From Bryum argenteum (taxonomy: Eukaryota > Streptophyta > Bryopsida > Bryales > Bryaceae): 64,000 nt of DNA. The notes below the pieces were generated by a model. The model did not search any database. It saw only the letters and a list, made by a program, of their open reading frames with translations, and was not told where the DNA came from. The position numbers and the translations under genes were made by a program. Position 1 is the first letter of the stretch; every line of letters starts with the position of its first letter. This document shows, piece by piece, positions 31,685 to 42,689 of the stretch. Location: NCBI GenBank assembly GCA_037043015.1, contig CM073321.1, positions 28,571,010-28,635,009 of the forward strand. Reading direction: 5' to 3'.

Positions 31685-32510
31685 ATTCGAATAAGTTCTT
31701 CATGGGAAGCAAAAACAAATAGGAATGCAAGCTCACCAGAAAGATTGCTTGTGATGGCTTGATGTGCTTGAAAAGTAAAACCCAATGTGATGCTGAGTAC
31801 AGTGAGTAACCGGACTTGCAACACCTCAAAAGAAAAAACCTAAAACAACAAAAGCAAATTCGACTGAATCAGCTCAAAACCCTGGTACCAATTCGCAGCT
31901 ACTACATTGGTCAACATAAAATTACGCTATCTGCACACGTCTAGCAATTTCAATTCATAAAAATGCTAAAACGCAGCCTGACAATGCCAAAACGCAACCT
32001 CAGAACTAGTAACTCCACTCTATTCAAGCAAAGTCTGTACAAAAATAAAAAACTAGAAAAGGTCTTGTTCTAACTACAGAAACCGCAAAACCTAAAATGC
32101 AAAAGCAAGAGCGAGAGAATCACCGAAGCAGAAGCAAGAGAGTCACCGAAGTGCGCAACGAGTGAAGCGGCGAAGGGAAGGAATGTGAAGTGCACCAAAG
32201 TGTGCAACTCGGACAGGGAAACGCAAAGTTCGCAGTTACAGGAGCTGGTGAGCTGTAGAAAGAAGGAAACACAAACTAAACCCAAAGCCGCACAACAAAA
32301 GGAAACACGAACATAGCAAATACACTTGGAAGCTCACCTGAATGAATGCAAAGTGAAGGTTTGATGTGCTATACGAAAGTAAAACCCAATTCGATGTTGA
32401 GTTCAGTTATATACTAGACTTGCAGCGCCTCTGAACCAGAAATCTTCATCATAAAAAGCAAATAAAATTGAATCAGCTGAAACCCTAGCACCCATTCACA
32501 GCATCAATGC
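31685..32510. repeat. Two diverged direct repeats of about 200 bp
   Basis: 31710-31900 and 32310-32510 share GAAGCTCACC or GCAAGCTCACC, TTGATGTGCT, AAGTAAAACCCAAT, GACTTGCA and AATCAGCT in the same order. No gene is seen in them or between them. Confidence 0.65.
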
Positions 32511-33205
32511 ATACAGCTCTCGCAAAGTCAATTTCTTGAGAAAAAAAATCTAGTCAGGAAAAGTACCGAAACAAATTCGAAGTATGATGGGCGCGTACGG
32601 TGCTGTTCGAGGCTGCTGTCGGTAAGTCCAGTAGACGTTCCTCAAAACTGTAGCGTGAACCGACTGTACTACGACTCTCCACCACACCTCAGAATCCAGC
32701 TTTTCGCACCCAGTTCCGTCACTAGTTTATGAGAAAGCACAGAGAAGAGAGCTCGAACGATAGGGGTAAAACCTATACGAAGCTCTCTCACAACCTGCAA
32801 GCGCTCTCGCAATGTACACACTCAGGAAAAGCGCCGAACGAACGAGGACGAGGAGTAGGAAGGGCAACGAGCACGAGGAGTAGGAAGGGCAACGAGCACG
32901 AGGAGTAGGAAGGGCAACGAGCACGACGAGCAGGAAGGGGAGAGGAAAAGCAAGAAAAGCAAAGAACGAACGCAGGAAAACGACGAGCACGACGAGTGAG
33001 GAGGAGGACGATTAGGAGCGACCAAGGCAAAATGAGGATCTCGGAGGAGCAAGTCATGGAAAAGCAAGTCATGGAGGAGCGACGGCGAAGTTCGACAGAG
33101 AAGCGGAAGCTGCGGAGCTGCGCATGGCGGGATGAAAACTGGAAGCGAGAGGGGAGGAATGACGGCGGAGGGGGGTCATCATGACCCCGTACCATCATTA
33201 CACTC
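32511..33205. repeat. 25-bp tandem repeat and purine-rich tract
   Basis: GAGGAGTAGGAAGGGCAACG plus five bases is repeated three times exactly (32850-32874, 32875-32899, 32900-32924), with a fourth partial copy. It lies within a purine-rich tract running to about 33180. The 25-bp period is not a multiple of three, and reverse-strand frames are Arg/Ser/Leu-rich repeats, so I call no protein. Confidence 0.8.
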
Positions 33206-33285
33206 ATGGCCATGCCCATGATGATGTGTATGGGCATGGTCATGTACATGACCATGTCCATACACATCATCATGGCCATGGCAAG
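33206..33285. repeat. 80-bp near-perfect palindrome
   Basis: Arms of about 40 bp meet at TCATGTACATGA (centre 33245/33246) with about two mismatches. The arms are built from CATGG, CATGCCCATG and ATGATGTGTATGG. It could extrude a cruciform or fold as a hairpin RNA. It marks the boundary between GC-rich sequence to the left and a long AT-rich stretch to the right. Confidence 0.85.
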
Positions 33286-33299
33286 TTTTTTTCTCAAAA

Positions 33300-34730
33300 A
33301 TTATATTAGGATACTTTCTATCATTTTTCATCTAAGTTCGCTTCTATCTAATTTACACGTACACTAATTTCCACGTACACTAATTTGCATGTACACTAAT
33401 TTAGGTATTGTTTGTTTAGATTCTAGTTCTCTACATTACTTTTAGAAAGTTTGTATTCAAGGTTTAGTATTCTAAGTCTAGTTTTCTAAATTAAGTTTTT
33501 AGTTTTCTTCTAATTATTCCACGTACTTAATTTATTAGAAAGAATAGTACTCTAAGAAAGTTATTCTCGCTTTGATAAATTGTCTTGTTGACATATGAAT
33601 ATAAAGTTTGTTATTTAAAACTTGATTCTTAATTTCAAATATATTCTTCAACTAAAATTTCTTGTACATGTATTTTTGAATGCTTTCGTTGTCCAACTTT
33701 GTTACTAATATTAGTACCGCCCTTAAGTTTAACTTTGGTAACAATTGGCTAGTTTATTGAGGCTATAGGTTTTTGAAATAAATCATCTGGTACTTTTGAA
33801 GTAAATGTATAAAAAACCACTTAATTGTGTTCAAATTATTCATTAAATTTGAATTTAAGAAAAGATAATGCGTACCCTTGTCAATGAGCACTATTCCTCT
33901 TCGACGAAAATTTAACAAGCGAGAGATATCTTCAAACTTTGAATACTATGATTGTATAAAAAGGATTTTAAGCAAATAACATGTCCCTTATCATTTAACA
34001 TCTATATTTCCTTGTATTTTTAGGAGCTTGAAATCCAAAACTACGACTTTTAGTCTCTATAGACTCTCGGAGGTACATAACAAATATATGTATTTTTGTA
34101 GACTTCCAACCGTAAGATCTTGAACCACCCAATTTTGAGGTATTTTTTCCGAAATTGACAGTTGAATGTATTTCATTTTTGATTTCATAACGTTCGAAGT
34201 TGGAGCAACACTTCCTTCTTTAAGTACAATATGTATCCATTTATAACAATTTCATTTCATTTACACTAGCTACTTAAATTATAGTCAATTTCTATAGAAA
34301 ATTATTTAAGTAATAAATGTTGACTAAGAGCATATTAGAGCTGTAAATTGAATATAGTAGAATTATTTTAAACATTTTCTTCAATAACATATCATTAATT
34401 GAAATTTGATTTAAATAGAAACTCAGAAATCCTTGGAAAAGCTATGAACTTTGTAATTTTTACTGTTAAATATATATTAAAATTTATATAATATGAACAT
34501 TTACTTTCATTGTAGTAAACAAAAAATGTACATTTATGAAATGCAAGATTATTAAAGAATACTTTATATAAAACAATACCATTATACATATGTATTGACG
34601 ATTTACAGTCCAAATACAAATCCAAATTTATATACAGAAAACAAAATATTCAACATTGTGCATTTCTCTATACACAAAGAAAAGTAAAAAGAAATAAAAT
34701 CTAAAAAGAAGCACCATAAAATACTTCGAG
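33300..34730. other. AT-rich intergenic stretch
   Basis: No gene found. Three tandem copies of (A/C)CGTACACTAATTT-like units lie at about 33358-33405. The rest is unique AT-rich sequence with no open frame above 80 codons that has any family signal. Confidence 0.5.
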
Positions 34731-34734
34731 GCTA

Positions 34735-36171
34735 ACCAATCGCTAGTTAAACGGTCATTGATACCGTCCACGTAGCTTCATTGCAATAGATGATAACCTT
34801 GAAAAAATGTAGACTTCAAACAACGCAATACCCAGGTTGTCCAAATGATCCAAAGAGTCTTGAATAATGAACTATATCATTGCTCTTGCACGAAGAATAT
34901 CTCCTATAGCAGGATTAAAATAGTACCCAAGAGCTGGAAAATAAAACCTCGTTTCATTTCCAGCATCATCTTCGGTACCTACATTCAAAAAATATAACTA
35001 CAATTAAAAACTTAGAAAATTTAAAAACAGAAAAACAAAAATATGTATCGTAAAGTTTTAAGAATACTTACCAGCAGCTCCCAACCATATAAAAAAGCCG
35101 TAGTTCAGATCTTCATCGTCGGTATGAGGGTTACAAGAATAATCCTTCGTAACACTTATTGCTGTGTAAGGAGATTCACCAACTCTACCAACACCAGCTG
35201 GTAAATTCTCTTTTGCCCAAATCATCTACGACTGCTCCAAGACTGTTGGAAATAATGACTTCAAATGGTTGTAGAGCATAGAAGCTAGCTTATCAGCATG
35301 AAGGTAACACAAAGAGTCATCTTGCTTAAATCTGCAAAAAACATTTCTTAAGAATAATATTTATATAAAAATCATTATAAAACATTAAATAAAAAATTAA
35401 CAAGAACAAAATTTGAAAAAAAATATAAAAGTATTATTTGAAATAATATAACTTACCTTCCTATATAGCCGTGGGCATGGCGAAAACCATGGTACATCAT
35501 TCTCGTGCCACCTTTTATTTCTTCTTTCCTTGGATCCTTCCTCACAGCATTACCATTCTTTTCAAGGTACAATGCCAAAGAGGTCATCTCCTGCAGATCA
35601 GTCTCATTGAATTGTCCATTCACAATCTGAAGAAGAAACTCATTTGTACATTTGGATAGGATAGTGGTTGGAGCTGTAAGTTTCTCATAACTCCCCATGG
35701 CTGCATGTAAATCGAAGTTCTTCCAAAACTGCTTGGTATGCTTTGCTCCTTGGTTACCATAAATAACCTTTGGTAATTGAGAACCTCTCAGATCTTTCAA
35801 GGCGATGGAGCTAGGTAAACAAAGTTGAACAAGAGAGAAGTGTTTTTGAACACATGAAGTTCGAGCTGTTCGTAATGTGCCGGCAAATTCTCCCTCTGGC
35901 AGCACTCCTTGGAGCACTTGAAACTCTTTCTCCCTTCCATCCAACTCAGACCTTGTTTCAAGAGAAAAGGATAAAACAACTCCAACTTCTCCATGTTCTT
36001 GTGAATTCTTCCCTTGAAATGATTATCAAGTCCTTGTCGAAGAAAATGTTTTGCTACATGCGAATGTAAGAAATCTTCATTTTCTCCTAATATCAAATCT
36101 TCACCACTCGGTAAAGTAATATTCTCACGACGCCGTTTAGACGGTCTCTTTCCTCTTCTCTTGCTCGCCAT
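34735..36171 (-). pseudogene. 2OG-Fe(II) oxygenase-like pseudogene
   Basis: Three exons can be placed: 36171-35457, 35331-35072 and 34978 to about 34735. Both introns begin GTAAGT and end in AG, and frames join correctly across them. The N-terminus is basic (KRRGKRPSKRRR). Exon 1 has a frameshift near 35940. Exon 2 carries TAISVTKDYSCNPHTDDED and GFFIWLG, and exon 3 RFYFPALGYYFNP and IGDILRARA. An HxD (HTD) after a beta strand, followed by a F-x-F-P..G-D-I-L strand, is the layout of 2-oxoglutarate Fe(II) dioxygenases, including TET/JBP-like enzymes that oxidise 5-methylpyrimidines. The distal His is not evident. TAG stops at 35228-35226 and in exon 3 disable it. The family call is inference; substrate is unknown. 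Confidence 0.45.
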
Positions 36172-36179
36172 TCTAAATA

Positions 36180-36690
36180 AAATAAATAAAAAACCAATTA
36201 AAATTAAGAACGAAATTTTAAATTTTTTTACTATTATCCGAATTAAATAATTAATTTAACAATAAATTTTAATTTTTTCCCCTTAGAAGAGAGATTTTAT
36301 TAATACTTTTTTAGATAAAAATAATATCTATTGTATACATCAATTAAATATTTATTAAATATTTGAACATTAAAAAGAACATTAAAAATCCGAACTGTCA
36401 ACATTTTTTAAAGACAATCCACCAAATGAATTCTCACATAAAATGTTCAAATAATATTTTATAATTTTGTCAAAAAACATCAAGAATCCAACTTATCAAC
36501 CTTTTTGGGAAGATAATCCATCAACCGAGTTCTCAATAACATTTTATATTTTACTAAAAATATAATTAAATAGAACATCAACTATCCGAAAAATCAACCC
36601 TTTTGAGAAGGCCATTCACCAAGTGAGTTCTTATATAAATTAAAAATAATATTTTATAATTTTGTCAAAGAACATCAAGAATCCAACTTA
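36180..36690. repeat. AT-rich tandem units of about 95-100 bp
   Basis: About three and a half diverged units share AACATCAAGAATCCAACTTAT, CAACC(C)TTTT, GAGTTCT and AATATTTTATAATTTTGTCA (near 36378, 36472, 36571 and 36661). Confidence 0.65.
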
Positions 36691-36936
36691 TTGGTAAAAA
36701 CACAATTTGAGCAACAACGTTACGCTTGCCTAGCTAGATTCCAACGAGAGTGTCAGGAGGAAAGTGATGACATACAAGATATTGAGATTGTAACTCAGAA
36801 GCTGCAGCTCATTAGAAATTGGACTCACCAACTCCTTATTCCCCGTTATCGTCCTGCAACACCACATCGTCATCAATCGAAACATATTTCAAGTGCCCGC
36901 CAGCCTCACATTCTCAAACAAAGGAAGAAATCATAG
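36691..36936 (+). CDS. Small open frame, 81 codons, unknown
   Basis: A Gln/Arg-rich, helical peptide (segments QQRYACLARFQRECQEESDD and VTQKLQLIRNWTHQLL) with better coding character than the surrounding AT-rich DNA. The first codon is not ATG, so it is probably an exon or remnant rather than a complete gene. No family is recognised. Confidence 0.25.
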   Translation: MVKTQFEQQRYACLARFQRECQEESDDIQDIEIVTQKLQLIRNWTHQLLIPRYRPATPHRHQSKHISSARQPHILKQRKKS

Positions 36937-36939
36937 TAA

Positions 36940-37238
36940 GATTTCAATTTATTTACAAATATTGCACAAGATTGCACAAACAAAACAACGTAATAACAAA
37001 AAACCTTCAAATGAATCTGCACACGTATTGTCGAATTCTGCAAACCCTAGGCAATAAGACTCAATAAACTCAAATACTCGAAAAACAAGAAGAATTCACC
37101 GTTCATAAGCAGGAAGCTCTAACAAGACTCAAGGTTGACACCAAGAGCAACAGAAGATGTGTTTGTAGAATGAGGCTCACCATTGGGTTTATATAGCTAG
37201 CTGGATAAGAGACTGTCAGTTAAACGTGGGGTGGAGGG
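36940..37238. other. Short intergenic stretch with TATA-like element
   Basis: GGGTTTATATAGC at about 37184-37196 resembles a plant TATA box and lies just upstream of the tandem duplication. No transcript can be assigned to it. Confidence 0.3.
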
Positions 37239-37586
37239 TGAAGCAGGTCGTGAAAGGGCCAAAGGAGGCCAAGTATCGTCTTGTGTAATTGGTCCTTTCA
37301 AGATTTTTTAAGAAGTGAACCAATCACATGGGAGGTTCCATTCACAATATTACTACCCATGTGAAGCGTCCATAATACTCTTGGGACAATCAAATGACCG
37401 TCTCTCAGTTAGGTGAAGCAGGTCGTGAAAGGGCCAAAGGAGGCCAAGCGTCCTCTTGTGTAATTGGTCCTTTCAAGATTTTTTAAGAAGTGAACCAATC
37501 ACATGGGAGGTCCCATTCACAATATTACTGCCCATGTGAAGCGTCCATAATACTCTTGGAACAATCAAACGACCCTCTCAATATAG
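37239..37586. repeat. 174-bp tandem duplication
   Basis: GTGAAGCAGGTCGTGAAAGG and the following sequence occur at 37239 and 37413 with only a few substitutions across 174 bp, including CACATGGGAGGT(T/C)CCATTCAC. It is a recent duplication. Confidence 0.9.
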
Positions 37587-37589
37587 TCT

Positions 37590-39110
37590 TTTTGACCTTC
37601 CAATGTATCGCTATTGCGTTTTTCTTTTTTTTCTTTTTTTTCTTATTTTTCTATTTTTCTTCCTTTTTTATCTTGGAAAAAAACAAAAAAGAACTAATTT
37701 CTTTTGTTCAATTTGACTTCTCGTGAACAATATGCTACATAGTGACTTTTTATATGCTACATATGCTACATAGTGACTTTTTATATAACTATCTTTATAA
37801 ATTTAAATATCTATATATTTTATTTTATTTTATTTTTTAATTTTTTAATTTTTTAATTTATTTTTTCATATATATTTCTACTTGTATGGGCATTTAATTG
37901 CGCTTTTTCATTCTATAGTAAGGAAGCACAGTAAATGCTTACTTTGTATTCAAATTTATCTTATAAACAATTGTATTTGAGTAAAGATACTATGTATTTA
38001 ACATCTATACCTGTATCGATATATTTCTTTATTCTCACTCGTATCTATATCTATATATGTATATAATTTAATATATTTATTCCTATATATATTTGAACTC
38101 GTATTAGCATGTAATTACGCTTATTTTATGCTATATTAAGATAGGACGATAAATGCTTAATTTGTTTTCAACTTTATCTTAGAATTAATATAATAGAATT
38201 AAGATTTGATGAATTTAACTTCTATACTAGTATCTATGTATATATACGTACTTAATAATCTATTCATATACATTTGAGTCGGTACACCTGAGCGTACTTT
38301 GAGCTTTGGAACTCACTGATCTTATTGCAGATGATTGACAAAGATGACATTCAACAGGCACTAAGCAAGTTCATTGGTCGCCGCACCGTTCTTTATTTAT
38401 CTATTCATATACATTTGTACTTGTGTATATATCTATATATACATATATTCATTTATTTATTTATTCATATACATACATATTTGAACTCGTATGGGCCTAT
38501 AATGGCGCTTTCCTTGTTCTATATTAAGATAAGACAATAAATGCTCATTATGTACTCAAATTTATCATATAATCAATTATAATTGAGTTAAAATATTATG
38601 TATTTAACACATTATGTATATATTGATGTATATTTATATTTATTCATATGCCCATTTATTTTTGATATTTTTATTGTATGTTAGTATTCTATTTTTTTAA
38701 GGTATTTTTTATTAGTAGTGTACCATATATTATAAACTTTAAATTTTAAGAATCACGTTGTTTACTTTTTCTTTGCAAATTTCTTAATCCATTACAAAGA
38801 TGTTTGGTTTAAATTTGGTATTCAAATTATTTTTGAAATATTTTAGATATTTTATCTAAGTGTACAATGCCTTTTCATTCTTTGTTTTTTTGTAGATTTT
38901 TTGACTTACTTTTGTACGCAAATGGAGTTCTGTTATCTAGGTAGTTCCCGTCTTAGTTGAGATTACAAGTCTATTTCAGGTCTGTTCTACATTGTTTTTC
39001 ACAATGAAGTATGTGAAGTACCTTTCTTTTATAAATAATTAGCAACTATACAAAATACAAATTTGAAAATTCCATATGATATATGCTAAGTTCAAAAGCT
39101 TATGAAAAAA
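37590..39110. other. AT-rich stretch with an isolated exon-like patch
   Basis: Long runs of TATATATCTATAT-like sequence and T-rich tracts. One patch at 38330-38395 stands out: after TTATTGCAG, an open segment reads MIDKDDIQQALSKFIGRRTV, with codon use unlike its surroundings. It has no partner exon that I can see. Confidence 0.4.
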
Positions 39111-39111
39111 C

Positions 39112-39145
39112 TTCGCTGGCGGCGGGCGGCTGCCTTCGGGCAGCC
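39112..39145. other. GC-rich stem-loop in AT-rich DNA
   Basis: GGCTGCC-TTC-GGGCAGCC forms a perfect short hairpin preceded by GGCGGCGGGC, in a neighbourhood that is otherwise strongly AT-rich. ATCATCATCG and CATCATGCTCCATGATG follow. It may mark an element terminus. Confidence 0.4.
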
Positions 39146-39149
39146 ATCA

Positions 39150-41150
39150 TCATCGAGCGACAACATCATGCTCCATGATGATATTTGATTTCCATATTTT
39201 TATGATTATAGTCATCATTGCTTGGATACACCGACTCTAAAATCAATCACTTCTCGCAACACTTATTTCTATTTACAAAATAGTATTTACATTTCTATTT
39301 CCACATTAATATGTTTCAATATTCACATATTTTTCTAGATTATTTAATACAAATGGTGCTAAAATGATAATCATCATAATGACATGAATATTGCACCAAT
39401 AGAGGGCATGTCATATTGGTGCTACAATAACAATTGTTAATAAGAGAATAAAATAATATCAAAATAATGGATTTAAAAATGGCGCCAAATGATATTTGTT
39501 ACCTAGGAGACATCAAAATAACACAAACAAAGCGTAACTATGCTACATCACAGCGAACATGACATTCATAATATTATCAAAAACATGAAATTAAAACATT
39601 GCATGTCAAAATGGCACTTACTTACATTCATTTTGAGAGCATCCAACATAACATCAAGCATTACATGATTGGTAAATTGAGCCATGAAAGGGCCGCGAGT
39701 TTCTCATGTTCTTGCAGTGCCCTCTATGCAATTTAATTGCCTCCACGGCATCTAACATCGTGATAGTGGAGAACGCGTCAATTTCGTGCTCAATTTCTTT
39801 CTTATGCTTTGACTATAAAGGATACCAGTCATATTTACAACATATTGACATCGTGTCGATTTTTACTAGATTGATGTTAAAATGACACTCAATTGGCAAT
39901 TTTCTGTCCAACATGATGGATACACAATAATTGAATTTAGAATGATATCAGAGTGATGTAAGAATGAAAGTCTTGTTTTTGGCATCGATATGACACAACA
40001 TTATGTGACAATCATGCACGTCACATTACAATGCCTAGTAATGAAGTTGACTTCAAATAAAATTGACTTCAAATAGTGTCATGGAACGAAGACCAACTCA
40101 TTCCTTGCCTAGGGGGATTCACTTGGAAAGCATTGTTTATATTTTCATATGAACAATGGATTTTTGAGCAAAACAAACAAAACCCGGGGAGGCAACTCAC
40201 TTATTATAGGCAGGGTTGTGCGGCATAATAAGTCAATTCATACTCGTTATTCCATTTATAATAACGCATAATTTGCATCTTTTGACGGAATCAAATTTTT
40301 TAATAAATAGAATCTTATTATGCTTTATTATAACTTTCTGTACAATAAAATATTTACCAACTAAACAAAGTGTAGCACATAAATACAACATAGATATTCG
40401 AAGTGTAATATATAATAACCGTATTATGCATTTATTATGCCCTTATTATAAATTTAATTTTATTATATTTATAATAAAATTTATAATATATCTTAAAATT
40501 TAAGGACCTCCTTGTCCTTACACCCTTGCATCATCAAATATCTTATTTTACACTTATTATATGTCATATCTTACTATAAATTAACAATTTTGAAACACAT
40601 GATACATATTCTAAAAGCTCTCAATGTCTACTTTCTTATGAACTATATATCATCATAATCATTAGTGATTAAGTCACAGTATTTTGTAAAATAAGACATA
40701 ATAAATCTTCTTATAATAATTAGGAGTTGTCTCCCTGGGAACAAAACATGACTTTCACAAGTTACATCATGGAACGAAACATATTTTTCAATGCGACAAA
40801 TATTGAGGAATCCAAACCTATTATTTATTACACATGTGCATGTCTAAGGTACGCACTAGACCTTAACTACACTCTTTGGAAAATAATGAAAATGCAAAGG
40901 TATCGCACAATCACAACGAAAGAGGGTAATTTGTAGGCATTTTCACAATATTGAGGAAACCATTATTTTGAAGAAACCAGATTCTCATGTGTTGATTCTC
41001 ATTTGTGGCCACTACGTGAAATGGCACTCCACTAGCGAGCATTCCGAGGCATGGCAGGCGGTAGTTATGGCTCATCAATTCACTCACGGCGCTCCGCTCC
41101 GTCACTCGGCACTGGGGATCAGCGGAGGAGACAGTTTCTCGCAGGGTTTT
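39150..41150. other. AT-rich intergenic stretch
   Basis: No gene supported. Open frames are short and Leu/Ile/Asn-rich, as expected from base composition. AAAATGGCAC or AAAATGATA-like phrases recur loosely between 39350 and 39960. Confidence 0.4.
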
Positions 41151-41244
41151 TCAGTTCTCTATCAAGGTCGACACTTGGATTACAGATTGGTGGTCAATCG
41201 TTGTGATGGCCGGTTAAGCCGCCTTCATTCAATTGGGTTCCATC

Positions 41245-42004
41245 ATCTGGTGCGCGTGGAGGAGGAAAGAATCCGTCATCGCTGCTCGAGATTTGTGTGC
41301 GGGAGATCGTCAATGTACGCATTCCTTTTTGTAATTGCGCAGGGTTTAACAATTTTCGATAAATTTTTTATTTTGCATGTGAATCTGATTTGGATTCTCT
41401 GGGTTGTAACGCTGCAGAATATTCACAGGCAGCGATCGTTTGACGGTGTGGCACACGACTTTATTGAGCAAGTTTTGGATGAACTCGCAAGGAGACAACT
41501 TCTTTGTCGTGCCACTCTGGAACTTTTCTCTAACTGCGCACTCCAGGTACTGCACCCTTGCATTTAGGTTATCGTATTCTTGTCGGTGAGGAGAATCTGC
41601 TGTTTACATTGAGAGCTTCGTCAATTGATCGGGGAGGGTTTTGTGATGAGTAAGTCTATTGTATAGTTTCAGTAGTGAGGGCTCTTTTATATGGCGATTT
41701 GTGCAGGATGTTCTGCTTCCAGAGTACCCGGGATTGGAGTACACGATTCAATGCTTCTCTAACTGCAAACTCACTGGTTCGAGTGAAAGATCGTTGTTGA
41801 AGCTCGTATTATTCCTCACATGATTAGGAACTGTCTACTGATTTAGCAAAGTCCTCGGTGACGAAAAGTATGATGAATTGTGTCAAGACAGATCTCTTGT
41901 GCTTGAAGAAATCTGGTACTGCCAATCGGAGCTTGGCTATGTTGGCAAGTCCTTGCAACCCACTTGGAGGCTGAAAAATCCGAATTTTGCACGAAAACAA
42001 GCAC
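41245..42004 (+). pseudogene. Exons of a plant LRR protein (FBXL14-like N-terminus)
   Basis: Four exons can be read with clean splice sites: to 41314 (donor GTACGC), 41418-41546 (acceptor GCTGCAG, donor GTACTG), 41707 to about 41760 (acceptor GTGCAG), and 41847-42004 (acceptor ATTTAG, donor GTAAGC). The first three join in phase 0 to read SSLLEICVREIVN-NIHRQRSFDGVAHDFIEQ, VLDELARRQLLCRATLELFS, NCALQ-DVLLPEYPGL. This is the conserved lead-in of plant leucine-rich-repeat proteins of the F-box/LRR 14 type. After PEYPGL the match stops and FSNC recurs, so the LRRs are missing. The last exon (VLGDEKYDELCQDRSLVLEE) is from something I do not recognise. It is a truncated or chimeric gene. Confidence 0.45.
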
Positions 42005-42009
42005 GTAAG

Positions 42010-42680
42010 CCTCATTCTAAGTAGCCTTTTAGCACACTGCCGTTGCCTCTTCATTTATGCTGCATAATACTTTACAATGCATCCAGAATGATTATGGTCC
42101 TCAATGCAAGATGCTAGCTAATTCCTGTAGTCGACTTTGGCTATCAGTCACAGATACTCAACTGTCTCGATGCATTATCTTAACTTTCTCATTTATGATT
42201 TTACTTCTACTTTTGTGTGGGTGAAGACTATCCATGCGTATCGGAGTATGAGTTGTACAGTGAACTAGTGAAACACTGCAGTAGGAACTCCTCAAACTTG
42301 CGTATCATTCACTATGTATTCAATGTAATCATGATTGTGACTGGACTGAGCGTGATTCGTGTTAGACGGTAGCAAATTATTTAGCCGTGTCACTAAAGTC
42401 AGCAACGCTAGTAACTGAAGCTCATGATTGTAGTTATCAAATCCATTGTGTCGCGGAGGGTTTTTGTTGGATAAATTTGAAGAAAGTAGTTTAGATGATT
42501 GTAGTAAAAGGCAGGACTGAAAAGCATTGTTGTCATGGATTGGAAGTGCCATGATCGTATCGCCTAATTTATGTAATTTAGTGTGGGTTCTTAAACACAT
42601 TTTGGGTAGTATACAATATTAGCCGATGAGAAATAATCAAATAAGTGAGGAATGCCATGTACTAATTTTTCTAGATGAGA
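42010..42680. other. Intergenic, no supported gene
   Basis: Unique sequence between the LRR-like exons and the palindrome array. Minus-strand open frames of up to 100 codons have no family signal. Confidence 0.4.
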
Positions 42681-42689
42681 AATATCTGG

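Noticed and set aside
32727-33297. 169-codon minus-strand frame with Met-rich start
   Set aside because: Made from the 25-bp tandem repeat and the 80-bp palindrome. No protein-like sequence remains once these are removed.
33300-41000. Organelle DNA insertion
   Set aside because: Strong AT-richness suggested plastid or mitochondrial DNA, but I see no organelle gene, tRNA or rRNA in it.
40968-41567. 199-codon plus-strand frame
   Set aside because: It crosses the splice sites of the LRR-protein exons in a different frame. The spliced reading has recognisable homology and this one does not.
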